Shown here: one piece after another, positions 44,802 through 56,100 of the stretch
Numbering within the stretch: position 1 is the stretch's first letter
Layout of the letters: each line of letters begins with the position of its first letter
From: Ciona savignyi
Taxonomy: Eukaryota > Chordata > Ascidiacea > Phlebobranchia > Cionidae
NCBI GenBank assembly: GCA_000149265.1
Contig: CH000186.1
Span: forward strand, 122,485 to 186,484
DNA: 64,000 nucleotides
Direction of reading: 5' to 3'
Program-made: the position numbers and the translations under genes
The notes under the pieces: generated by a model
The model's database searches: none
What the model saw: the letters and a program-made list of their open reading frames with translations, nothing else
Told to the model about the DNA's origin: nothing

Positions 44802-44940
44802 GTCTATAGGATACCATAACTTGCTACTTCCCAAGCTGCTACAGTATTTATGCTACAGTTATTCTTTCAAATGTACCTCGCCTTTTACACCCTTGCTGCT
44901 GTGTCTAGAAACCAACCGTCCAAGACATTTTTGCCAATAC

Positions 44941-44946
44941 TTTATT
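44941..44946 (-). terminator. Poly(A) signal of the EGF-domain gene
   Basis: AATAAA on the minus strand about 145 nt after the stop codon at 45090-45092. Confidence 0.65.
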
Positions 44947-45089
44947 GGAGAAAATAGCATCTAGGAACATTTAGCGCACACGGTATAACGAAAAGAAAAC
45001 AAAAAAATCGAAAATAGCGCAGATTTGCGACCAAAATAATTTCAATGACAATCTATTGAAAGTGCGTTACAACCACATTTACAAGCAAT

Positions 45090-48000
45090 TTATACGATAT
45101 ATATTTCCTCGCCGAGTCGTCGGTCGTTTCTTCGTGCAATAAACTTTGACAAGAAGTAGCCCACAAAAAGCGCGATGAGAATTAAAATAAAACCACCTAA
45201 AGAGGCAAGGGCTGCAACAAAATAGGAGGACTAAAACATAAACCTATATAAAACTAGATCGCGATTTCGGCACTGGGTATAGAATGACATAAACAAGATT
45301 GGCACGGATATGTAATTAAAAAGGGAGCATGGGATAAAGAAAAACTACAGTGGTTAAAGCGGGTCAGTAAATACACGCGGGTTTTACATTTAAAATTTGA
45401 GAAGTGAATGTTAAACCTTAAATTAACCAAATATTAAGGACAGGGGAATTTGCAAAATGTTTTAATCACTGTTAACAAAATTGGAAACTTGAAAAAAAGT
45501 GGACACCACTACTATATAGGTCTACTAAGATAGAATTCTCATGTTTTCTCCCTGTTGTTTTAAAGTAAGTTTATCATAGGGTTGCTGGTGCAGTGCATTG
45601 TTTTTTTCACGATGGAGACAATGCTATCAACTTAAACCATTTGGTTAAAGGGATTCAGTCAAGGAACGATATATATATTTCCCTACCGACTTAAAGTGGC
45701 TGGTTTCGACTTTTTTTTCCGGGCACAAAGTTTTACACCGGTAAACAAGACAATTCGGTACTTACTATTTAGACCTTCATGAAATAAGTTGTACGACGGG
45801 CTCGGTTATTCAAAGCACGTCAGAAAACCAACCGGACAATGAGGGGATCAAAACTAGCCACACTAGCTGGATTATATCGTGACCTTAGACAAAACACTTT
45901 GCGAGTGTTGCCTGAACCTAGCAGTGTAAGAGTAGAAAAAAATAATTTGTGTATCTTTGCAACACACTGCAATAGCTTCGATAATCTGACCACTACATAA
46001 TTTACCATAAGCACCGAAAACTACTTTTGCTGTACTTCTCCTACATTATTCTCCATACTTGTAGTATCAAACTCACCAATATTATGATGACGCTTCTCTT
46101 CCAGCATAACTGAGATTAATTGTGCCGCTAATATGTGGCCTCCAGTATGATTGGCGCCGTGTTTCCATTCCATCTGCACGACCTCGTAATTTTCCAATGA
46201 ACGCGGAGACCGATACGATTCAATGGAATCCTTCGATTGAATTAGATTACATTTGAACAGTATTTTATTGTGGTAAAAAATGCAATATTTTTGCGTACTT
46301 CTACATAGCTATATTGTTCAGTGGCGAAACTTTAAACGGGCCAGAGTTAGCTCGTTTGCAATCGATAGCTTTTTCGCGTCGGAGTGCATGCAACTAAATG
46401 GACGCTGTTTGAACTCAGTAAATTAATAGGTTAAATAAAACCAGCATTATCTCGGTATAACACACCGTGACAGTTTTACACGACTGTGAGATTGTGGTAT
46501 TTATTGGACAAAAGCGAGTCTTTCAATAATGCGCCCGCATTTCCCACAAGTGAGTATAGGAATCCATTCAAGTACCTGATGGCAGTCAAAGCAAGGAGAC
46601 TCTTCTAGATGATACGAGCAGTCGCGTCCTGTGTAGCCAACTGGACATAAGCACCTATCATAAAAGTGGGATAACAATTATACAAAGCGGGAAGCCCTAG
46701 AGGTCGCTTAACATATGAGGCCACTAAATGCCAAGCATTCTTCTTCCAAATTTAAATTTTGTGAAACCACGTAATAAATAAGGCAAATATCCCTTGAAAA
46801 CCCATTGCATAAAAATTCAAAATTTAATTTGTAAAATTTTGTTTTATTTTTTTGTTTGTTGGTGCAATCACCCTATTTGTAGCCTATTTTTATGTTTCTA
46901 TGAAAATGTGTTCTTGCCCAGTCAAGCCTTAATACAACACTGCTTAGCATAAACAATCGTTTAAAAAATAAATACACTGATAGCGTAGGTTTGGAACAAG
47001 ACAATTTATACCTCGACTCTTCGATAACCGTTTCACATGTACCGCCATTGTAACAGATGTCACCGTTCAGGCAAAAGCCAACTTCCATGCCTGTAGTGAA
47101 TGCAAATTAGCCACAGAAATGCACTTTTAATGTGTAGTGACATATAGTCAATATTGGATTGCAGCACCGACATTGCTGCTTATTCTGGAGAAGCAGATTA
47201 ATTATAGTTTTTCCTGCGTATGAGAAACGCATTTATGTCATGGTAATCATAATATTACTTTGTATCAATAGTCTGGTTACAAAAGCTATTGTAGTTTGGT
47301 GTAAATAAGTTGCAGACATAGACACGGATTTTCTTTAGCTATTATTCTAATGGGTTTATGCAACGTCTTTGAACGATTGCCTTTTTTAAGAACCCAGCCG
47401 ACCAGCTAGCTCCTGGTATCGATTCCACAACCTTTCGGCTGAAGCTCCCTATGCATTAGCTGTGAGCATACCAGCTGCTCTTACAATTTCTCATAGTCTG
47501 TATAAATCGACATGTTTTAAAACAGGCAATCATAGAATACATACCTGAACCCATTGCTGAAAATTCATAGACTGGTTCGTTGTTTTCCGACATATTGTCC
47601 CAAATTCCAGTTTCCGTAACGTTGTCTTTTTGTCGGACACCTATCACGCATTATCCATCAAAACCAGTTTAATATGAAAAATTAGAATATGACCTACAAA
47701 GTAAGGTCATAATGGATAATGGATAAAGGGTACTACCTATGTATGAAAAATTAAAGAGTTGTACTCTGGTAATATTTTGCAAGAACTCATACAAGCTAGC
47801 GGCTGGTTTCGAACTTGTAAGCTTTCGACTGGCCCACACTAACCCTAGCTGATCCCAGTTGATTCCAGTACCCAGTTCGTTTCCTACCCCAGTTAACAAC
47901 CCAGTGATTTTAAACCATTTTTAAGCTAGTCGGTCGGAATAATTTAAACCGATGCGGGTAATGGAAAATATTCAATCCTTTTGAAAGTATAGGCTAGTGT

Positions 48001-50859
48001 AAAGTTTTATTTTATTTCTATGTGGTGGGTTTTAATTCCTTGTATTTTTGGACGCTCGCCGATTTTACGTTATTGCCTTATTTCGTTTATAACTTGATTG
48101 CCTGGTTTTCTAGATATTTTACTGTACCTTTGTGCTTTAAGCGAAGGGTAGTTACGCGAAGCGTAGTTCTGTACAGTTATGTAAATTGTACAGTAGTGTA
48201 GTTACGAGTTGTGAGTGTGAAGTTGCATTGTGGAAATGTAGTTACGAGTTGTGCAGTTGTGAGTGTGAAGTTGCAGGAAATAGACCGAGAAACATTCAAA
48301 TACATTGGACTGAAACGCTACACTAGCAAACGCCATAAGTGCCTCTGGATAAGGTTTAATGATAAAACGTACCAGTTGTGAGCATTCCAACGTATGTCGG
48401 TGTTGTAAAGTAGTCTTCGTAGGAGATGTTGTAGTCATCGAGTACAATGTTATCATCCGTAACACCAGAACCGTACCCACTACCGGAGCACTCTTCACCT
48501 ATAACAGAGCAGTATAAAAGAATAATAAGATTGTGCGACCAAATGGCTAACAGGGCTGGTTCATATTCATTTTTCAAAAATAATTCTAATGATAAGCACA
48601 ATTTGGCTTCAAAACATAGTAGGGGTAAAAAACAAAAAAGAATAATAAGAATGTGCGACCGAATGATTAAATCGACAGATTCATACAGTAATTTCAATAT
48701 AAAATAGGTCTTAGTGATAAACCCATCCTTGGTTTAAAACTAAGCAAGGTTTAAAAAATAAAATAGAAACATAAACCAAAAAAGGTGTTAATTAGTTAGT
48801 CGTTTTTTCCATGGCACACACGACCGTAGCCCAGGCATAGTCGTTTATACATATATATATATATATGAACACACTGTAATAATCCACCTGGGCATCGGGC
48901 CAAGGCGTTTTCCCATTCCTGGAAATACATTTAAAAATCCTGTACAATCCATTACTATTCTCGTAAAAGCTATCTTATAAACTTTTAACGGCACAATGAC
49001 TCACTTGGGTTTAGCGGCCACGTCTAATTATAGCAAACTTTGATAACTAATTGGATTTTAGACGTGTTCTAACGACTGTTGTTTTGCCTTTTTACCCGTT
49101 TTCCAAATTTTTATTAATTAACCTGCTTTGTGTTTTCATCGTGGAAACAAAAAATAAACTAAACTAAAAAAACGGGTAGTAGACGATATTTAAACGTCCC
49201 TCGTATAAATATTGCAGCTCACGTTATACTTACCGCTGTATTCGTAATCTTCATAGATTTCACTTCCGTCCCCGCTCTCTCCTGGAAATATCTCGTATTA
49301 GGGCATAGCAAATGTGGGAACTAGAGGTCTACATAGCGCCCTGTATTGGACCCCACCATTTATATCTTAATCACAAATATCACAAACGGTTGTCGGGAAC
49401 ACCAAAGTTCTTTTACCGAACGTAAAAAGTTAAACCCCTTTACGAGTCGTAAAAATTAAACAATTTTCTAATTTAACCGTGCGCTCTTTCGATTGATAAT
49501 TTTTTATTTGAAAAAAAATCTAAAATATTAATACCAAATATGAATATTATTAAATATAAAATATACCTTCAATTTTCTATATATATTATATACAATATTC
49601 GCGGGGGGGCAATATGCAGGAAGCATAGAAAAATTCATAACCCGTCATTTAGGGATGCTGCGGTTTTCTTAATCCAGGTGGACATTTATGAGTTTTCGCC
49701 AATTATTCCTTTAGATATGTTGTAGCCCATATTCGGTATTATTATATTAAATTTTTTTGTAAACCCACAATTATCAGTCAAAAAAGCACGGTTTAATTAG
49801 AAAATTGTGTAATTTTAGGACTGTAGCCCCTCGGAAAGGGTTTAACTTTTCACTTCCGTCTTCCGTTTTTCGCGTTTTATATTTTTAGGTAAAAGAACTT
49901 TGGGTGTCGGCAACTGCCTAGCGCCGCCTCTAATGCACACATCAGTTAATTGTATTGGTTCCCACAATTAACTATAGAGATATATTGTATTAGATTCCAT
50001 ATTTTAACCTTAAAATACCCGAAACTAACAGTCTAACATGTTATGGATGATAGGGTAAGCTTTCTACAGTTATCTTCAGATAACTCGACCATTACCCGCT
50101 GTAAATTGTCATATTTTATCTTTGCCGTTATCTTATTACAAATTTACATGTTACTTCAAATTTACATTGATATGTTCTACAAGAATTACATTATACATGG
50201 TACTTATTACCGATTTTAATAATACATTCTGGAATAAAATTCAAAGGATATCAATTTGGTGAAATAATACAAACAATTATTATGGATATGGTGCTGTTAT
50301 TTAAAATTATACGATGTCTGTGGTCATTTCGAGGTCACTTACCTGAAGCTCTACCGGGTTCCTCAAATTCGTTATCGTAGAGATCTGTAACAAGAATTAC
50401 GATTGAAATTTAGTATATTTATTGCTCCTTTTTTGTGTAAATAAAGAAAAAAATGGGGTTTAAAAAGGGCAGAAGAAAAAATTGTAAAACTACAGTAGTT
50501 AAATCATATCAGCTATATGTCACATTAAGATACGACGAAAAAACGAGGTGGCCGTTAAAGCTGATATTTAAACAAAGTACATTTAGCAATTGCCTAGTTC
50601 AATGGTTAAACCTTAAACATCGAGACCTAGTTCTGAAAATCTGGCTTTTTAGGTTGGAGGTTAAATTTGTTAACATGGACTGTTAATCTGTTATACGACG
50701 CATTGGTCTCTATACAATATGGTATTACTTACCGTTTTCATCTATTCCTTTTGCCGCACAAGCTAGTACAATTATGCAGATGCTAAAACGGGAATTGTTT
50801 TAATAATTTGTCCACAATAAAAAACATGTAAAAAACGCTTACCTTAGTCTTATACTCAT
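45090..50859 (-). CDS. Type I membrane protein with SGxG motifs, one EGF domain and PDZ-ligand-like tail (unrecognised family)
   Basis: Ten exons, minus strand: 50843-50859, 50733-50782, 50343-50384, 49234-49281, 48373-48498, 47545-47640, 47012-47090, 46576-46654, 46077-46230 and 45090-45211. Phases match at every join and give 813 nt, 270 residues. Layout: signal peptide (about 1-18, hydrophobic SICIIVLACAA); acidic Tyr-rich stalk with glycosaminoglycan-type motifs ESGDG (38-42) and CSGSG (56-60) and several N-glycosylation sites; EGF domain (133-165) with six Cys, YNGGTC and CLCPVGYTGRDC; juxtamembrane segment; transmembrane helix (232-252); short basic tail ending EEIYIV, a class II PDZ-ligand form. 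The plan resembles part-time proteoglycans or membrane EGF ligands, but I cannot place it in a family. It sits in the spacer between the P450 arms. Confidence 0.8.
46501..46654 (-). CDS. Possible alternative last exon of the EGF gene (soluble isoform)
   Basis: If the CAG|GTACTTG donor at 46576 is not used, the frame continues past CFDCHQ through VLEWIPILTCGKCGRIIERL to a TAA at 46501-46503. This gives a 25-residue tail with a second CxxC, so CFDC and CGKC could form a zinc-ribbon-like pair. No transmembrane segment follows, so the product would be secreted. Purely a reading-frame inference. Confidence 0.35.
48530..48710 (+). repeat. Two worn short-SINE-like copies in tandem
   Basis: AAGAATAATAAGA-TGTGCGACCAAATGG and AAGAATAATAAGAATGTGCG mark the starts of two related units about 115 bp apart in an EGF-gene intron. 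A TA microsatellite follows at 48849-48866. Confidence 0.5.
49386..49917. mobile_element. Foldback/MITE element with long inverted repeats in an intron
   Basis: The left part (GGTTGTCGGGAACACCAAAG, CTAATTTAACCGTGC) is the inverse of the right part (GCACGGTTTAATTAG, ACTTTGGGTGTCGGCAACTG). The arms are about 130-150 bp around a 270-bp unrelated centre. I could not define a target duplication. Located between exons 3 and 4 of the EGF gene. Confidence 0.7.
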
Positions 50860-51469
50860 TGTTACCTACACCGCCTAACTGTTTACAACAGGAATGGAAT
50901 GCAGAGTTTGGGCGGTCAAAATTGGAACACGCAGTAGGTAATCAACGTTGACGCCGCTACTGTGTTATCACAAAACGCGTTATGATGTCACAAGGTGTAA
51001 TGACAGCCTCTGGATGAATTGTTGTTTAGTATAACAAATGTTGCCTAAAGTGTAGGGTGAGAACGTCGTAGATAGTTCATTGATTTTATAGTAAGATAAG
51101 AAAATTTAGATAAGAAAGGTATTTTAATTGACAGTGGAATATCTAATCTACCAATCAATGCCTTATAAACGTACGGGTGCTATATGGGAATGGCGGTAAT
51201 GCAAATAAATATGTTTGATTGGTTGTTTGATATAGACTTATTGTCCACCATTAAATTGTATTTATATATTTAAGTACCAGCTTGATTGCCTGATTTTCTG
51301 TATTTTTTGCATGTATCTTTCGGGTATGGCAGTTGCGTCTTGGCGGTTGAAGCAATGTACGCAAAAGTAAAATAGATTGGGCTAAAACGCTACAGACTTG
51401 TTGCCCACCATTAAATTATGTTTATATATTTAAGTACCAATTGCTTACCAGATAAAACATTTGTTTTAG

Positions 51470-51900
51470 GATCGAAACTGGTCGCTAGCTAGTCGGTTGT
51501 GTCATTTGAAGACACAACGCAGAATTTGCCTCGATCTATATTCTAGGACCTAGGCGATCGATGGATTATATTAACATTAAAGAAACTCGCAATCATATTC
51601 AACAGACATGCCCATATATACTGCGGTAAAGGGACGGTGGGCGCGAAGTAATTTGATTACCCGTCTAGCAACGCCACTTGCGTTTTTCTATTCACAGAGA
51701 TAAATATGAATATTATATTAAGTATACTTTTTTTTAAATTCAAGCGAAATGAAATGGTGCAGTCGGTTAGCTCATGTGTAGCTATACGGACTGTAAACCG
51801 AAAAAGACGTGTTTAAATTCCGGCGCTAGCTGTTGTCTTTCGTTAAAGATTTTAGTGAACATTGCCTGGACCCAGTGGTGTTAATGAGTGCACACAACTG
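51470..51900 (+). repeat. Two long-family SINE copies; second with a tRNA-Tyr-like head
   Basis: The first shows CTAGCTAGTCGGTTGTGTC. The second begins GGTGCAGTCGGTTAGCTCAT, an A-box region, followed by CGGACTGTAAACCG. This looks like a Tyr anticodon arm (GTA) and suggests the tRNA source of this SINE. The acceptor stem does not close, so it is not a functional tRNA. Confidence 0.55.
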
Positions 51901-51925
51901 TACCATTATTGCCATTGTATTAAAC

Positions 51926-52251
51926 CAGTGTTTCCCAACCCGAGTCCGCGGTCTCGAATGAGTCCGTGGAAGGTTTAAATGAGTCCGAAAGCAGATCAAC
52001 AATTTGCAAAACTTTTATCGTTTTTGATCGTTATAAAGAGCAGTGATATGTTTTTATCAGCGAGACAAATTGTAATTCAAGGTAATTTTGCTAAAGTTTT
52101 GTAGTGTTCTGTAGTGTATCGTATGCACATAGTCCAGTTACGCTACACTTTTAACTTACGCTAATTGAAAATTGAAAAAATCACTTTGAGTCCGCAAAGA
52201 CTTTCGCTGGTAAGGAAATAGTCCGCGACCAAAAAAGGTTGGGAAACGCTG
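51926..52251. mobile_element. hAT MITE, 326 bp, with perfect 8-bp target duplication
   Basis: Ends CAGTGTTTCCCAACC and GGTTGGGAAACGCTG, flanked by TATTAAAC at 51918-51925 and 52252-52259. Inside, GAGTCCG repeats occur near both ends. No coding capacity. Confidence 0.88.
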
Positions 52252-52949
52252 TATTAAACACATTGTAGTGGGTAGCCTAGGATAACGTAACAGTAAACAT
52301 GAGGCAGAGCTATAAAAACTTCGTTCTAATAACTGTTGCGCTTTCCAGTTACGGACAATAAAGATAAATATCCTATCGCAAATATCGTTCACTTATATAT
52401 CAATGCTAAACATTATGCAAAATAAACGATCTTTACATTTTATTTAAAATATGACAATGCGTTTATTTTTATAGAATAATAGTACAGGTTCAAAATATGT
52501 GGTATGCCGACACAAGCTCATATATTCCACACATTTCAAAATGTGATATGAAATTTCACTGGAAGGTAAGCTGATATTGCTTTGGTTGGTTTACACATTA
52601 TGAAAAGGAAATATATGGAACGAAATGCATGTTTGATACCACGCAAATAACATACTGTGGCAGTTTGAGCAGTAGCAAGATATGACATCCTGGACCAGTG
52701 GTCGGCAACTTTTTGCACTTAAAAAGAGCCATTTTAACCGTTTGTCACGAGAATTAAATAAAACACGCAAGAGTTCGTCAGAAGGGGTAAAATAACTAAA
52801 TTCCAAGAGGTGCTAAGTCCTAGTTAGACAGCTCAACAGGTGAATACTGTTGATCATAATCCACATAGGATCTGCAATGTCGTATTTCTTTCAGTTCTAG
52901 GAATAAAACGCGGCCGATCCTGTAGAATTTGGGTAAATCAGGACATAAG

Positions 52950-52955
52950 TTTATT
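52950..52955 (-). terminator. Poly(A) signal of P450 copy 2
   Basis: AATAAA on the minus strand about 170 nt after the stop at 53126-53128. Confidence 0.6.
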
Positions 52956-53125
52956 TAAACTTTCATGAGATATGGTCAACCTATGGTTAAATTGCGGAAC
53001 CTTATAAATGATTTGATAACTTCCGTATAGTAAAATTACAAATTGTCTTGCATTGACAGTTTAGGAAGTATTCCCAGTGTAAATATACTGGGTTCCTAAA
53101 CGTTTTTAAATCCACCGTAGGATGG

Positions 53126-56100
53126 TCAGATACTGTTCGATTGTAAGTCCTTGAATTTGACGTGTACCCCGTTCTCGGAGCGCAGGACAATGTTAGGGAT
53201 CATTTTCGGTTCGGGGGTTTCCCCGTCCACCCAAAACTCGAAGTTGAGAAGAAGTTTGGAGACGATGAGTTTCATCTCAATCATCGCGAAATTCTGCCCA
53301 ATGCAAACCCTGCGGATAATATATTCGAATGGGAAGGTTTACCCCTGGTGCAACAAAGTGTACTGTGTAGTCAAATTATATTGTACCCGGCCGCGCGATG
53401 GTAGTTTGAGCTATTGCAATGCGGTGTATATATAAGAGATAATACTTTGCTGCAATCCCATAAAACCAATGGGTTTATAATATGTCCTTGTCTTGCCAAT
53501 AAAACAAATCACCAGCTATCTGAAGGTTTCAATATGGACACCTATCGGCTGATGTCGGATGCGCTACCAGTAAAGCTACCTGGCCGGACAGTTTCCTGCC
53601 CCGTCCAAACAAAACATTTCTCCTATTTGTTGCACACTTGTGCGACGTGTAGTTTCTATACATGCGTTGTAAAGTTTTACCATATACCTATATGAGAAGC
53701 AGTTTCTATTGACTTACCTTGGACCGGCGGAAAAGGGCACGAAGGCGTATGGATGCATCTTGGCTGAATTTTTCACGTTGAAACGCTCAGGATCAAACAC
53801 CTAAACAAGAAGTGTGCTGGGTCATATGTTATGTAACGCGTATAACCTCGTATTAGTACGAAGTTATTTAAAAAGATAGTAGTTTTATCCAAAAATCAAA
53901 AACGCTTCGTCTATCTAGGGAGTATGTGGTACGGGCCAAAACGAGGCCACCGGGCAATTAGACAATAGAATAACATCATAGGTAATTTGGTCTGGGTCCA
54001 TGTACACGCCTGATAACTGGAAGGACATTGGTCTGTCTCAATATATTGAGCCAGCCTATGAAAACTTAATAACAGTTCACCCCTGCACAAGCGTTATGTG
54101 GGTTGGACTTTAGCAAGCAAATAACATAAGTTGTTCGTTCATATTAAAATATTTGGGATGTATATGAATTTGATACTAAGGTTAGGTAACATAGTCTAAT
54201 AGTCTCACAAATGGATATCAGACGAAGCCATGTCGTTACAATGACATAAATTTCGTGTATTTTCGATCACAAGTCGACGACGTTGGTCGCAAGGTAATCT
54301 GACAATTGCCCATGTTATAATAACCCATGTATTTTTCCCTTCACGCGAATAAACCTAAATATCCTCTTTTATATCATAAACAGTTGCCACTTAAACGAGC
54401 TGGCATATTTAACTCACCTCGGGATCATCCCATATTTCCGGATTTCTATGAAGCATGAATAAGTGTGGAATTACTGTGACGTCAGCATCCAATGTTACAT
54501 CTGACGCTCCGTTCGGACGGTGTACGTTTAGCTTGTTCTTAATCTTTCTCCCGATGAAAGGTATGGGAGCATACAGCCGCATACTTTCTTTTATACACAT
54601 CGTAAGGTAAGTCATCTCTGCTATATCGAAACTGTAAAATAGGTACAGACGGTTAGCTTCGTGTTATAGCTCGTTGTGTCCGCCGGGAAAAATCAGAACA
54701 TTTGTCCGATACCTGTCTAACCAGTCTTAAACATGATGGTGGAATATGTATGGTTTTAGCAGGATAATTGTTATACCCACAACACGTGATAGCCCATGGT
54801 TATATCCCGTCGTAAGCCACAAATGTTACCACACGGCCCATGCAAGGTAACTCTGTAGTAATACTTGGTGCACCAATGATAAAACGATTTTTTTTCAGAC
54901 AACCTAAACACACTGTGGGGAATTGTGTTTTTGAAAAAGACGGTTGCGCCTTCATTTTTAAACACATTGTAACAACTTCGGTAACCCGACTGCAGACACG
55001 GAAGCAACGACTGTCCATTCTATTATATAAAAAATAGGGAAACATCTTTAAAAAACTAAACGTCTTTTTGTGGACCTACAATTGAACATTCTTTCTGTCT
55101 TCCATGATCTCTCGAATCTCTTCTCTGCATTTTTCTTGGTATTCTGGGTGCCGTGCTAGGTTGTACAGCAACCATGAAATGGCTACAAACAAATCCAATT
55201 AGTACAACATTTTAACCCAAACTCGACTAGGACTACGAGGTATTCAATGTTTTTAGCATAAACGGGGAAATCATTTTTTTTAACAATGTTTGTTTTATCT
55301 TACAAGATACTTTGATGTTGTTTTTATAAGACCTTTCTTTAGTTTTAGTACAACCGTTACTTAACCGGTTCAGGCAAAAGTGACTTGCCCATTGACACAG
55401 CTGTTTAGGTACTGGCTGGTTTCGATACCACAAATGTTCGGTTGTTTGCACATCATCAACGCTTTTACTGATTGAGCTGATGAATTGAACGATTGAGTAA
55501 ATTTAAACGAATCATCGAAACAAGTATATACCTCATTGTATGAGCAGGTACTATACAAGCTGCCGCCATAATAAGGCTATATGCGGTATCGTGGTAGGCA
55601 CAGTTCGACTTTATATGTTCCAATATAGGAAGATCACGGTATTGTTAGTAGGATAATCAGGTTTTTCCCGTGAATGGAATAACCAAGAGGGTTGACACAC
55701 AGGCAATCAGATCACCTCGCGCCCACTTTCGGGTTACTTGAGCTATTATAGTGCGTTGTGTATAATTCAGACTTTGCTTCAATTTGGTAGAACCCATTGT
55801 TCCACTATGTTCATGCAATGTCCGTTAAGTGCCTTACCCAAGGACACAACCGTCTAGCTAGCGACTAGTTTCGAACCTGTACCTGGAACCCTTCCGCTGA
55901 AAGGCGATGCATTAACACACCAGACTAATCTCTCGGACGAAATCGGCGTAAAATATAAAAGTTTAAAAGCCAAATACATTTTAAAGTACATTTCACACAC
56001 CGAAAAGAGTTGCTGGTTTATTTACTCACAGCTAGCTGTCGTGTCGTGTCCACCGAAGAGAAACGTATCAACTTGTTCTCGGATTTCCCTATCCGAAAGC

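Larger units (their letters stand above)
33370..44885 (+). repeat. Left arm of a large inverted duplication
   Basis: The sequence from about 33370 (ATTGATAACTAACC) to about 44885 pairs in inverse orientation with 52620-63410. Both arms share the P450 gene with all introns, its upstream region, a SINE (33577 with 63110-63205) and the downstream hAT remnant. Exons are near-identical while introns have many indels, so the duplication is not recent. Confidence 0.85.
44134..45089. other. 3' region between P450 copy 1 and the EGF gene
   Basis: The two genes converge here. It contains the P450 3'UTR, a hAT-like element (44538-44801) and the 3'UTR of the minus-strand EGF gene. The P450 copy 2 side has AATAAA at 52950-52955; the same place in copy 1 reads CATAAACTC, so the canonical poly(A) signal is not kept here. 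Confidence 0.55.
50860..52619. other. Intergenic: EGF gene promoter side and repeats
   Basis: The promoter of the minus-strand EGF gene should lie just above 50860. Beyond it are two SINE copies (about 51470-51720 and 51752-51900) and a hAT MITE (51926-52251). No coding feature seen. Confidence 0.5.

Noticed and set aside
51752-51830. tRNA-Tyr gene
   Set aside because: A-box and a Tyr-like anticodon arm are present, but the acceptor stem and T arm do not pair, and SINE sequence follows directly.
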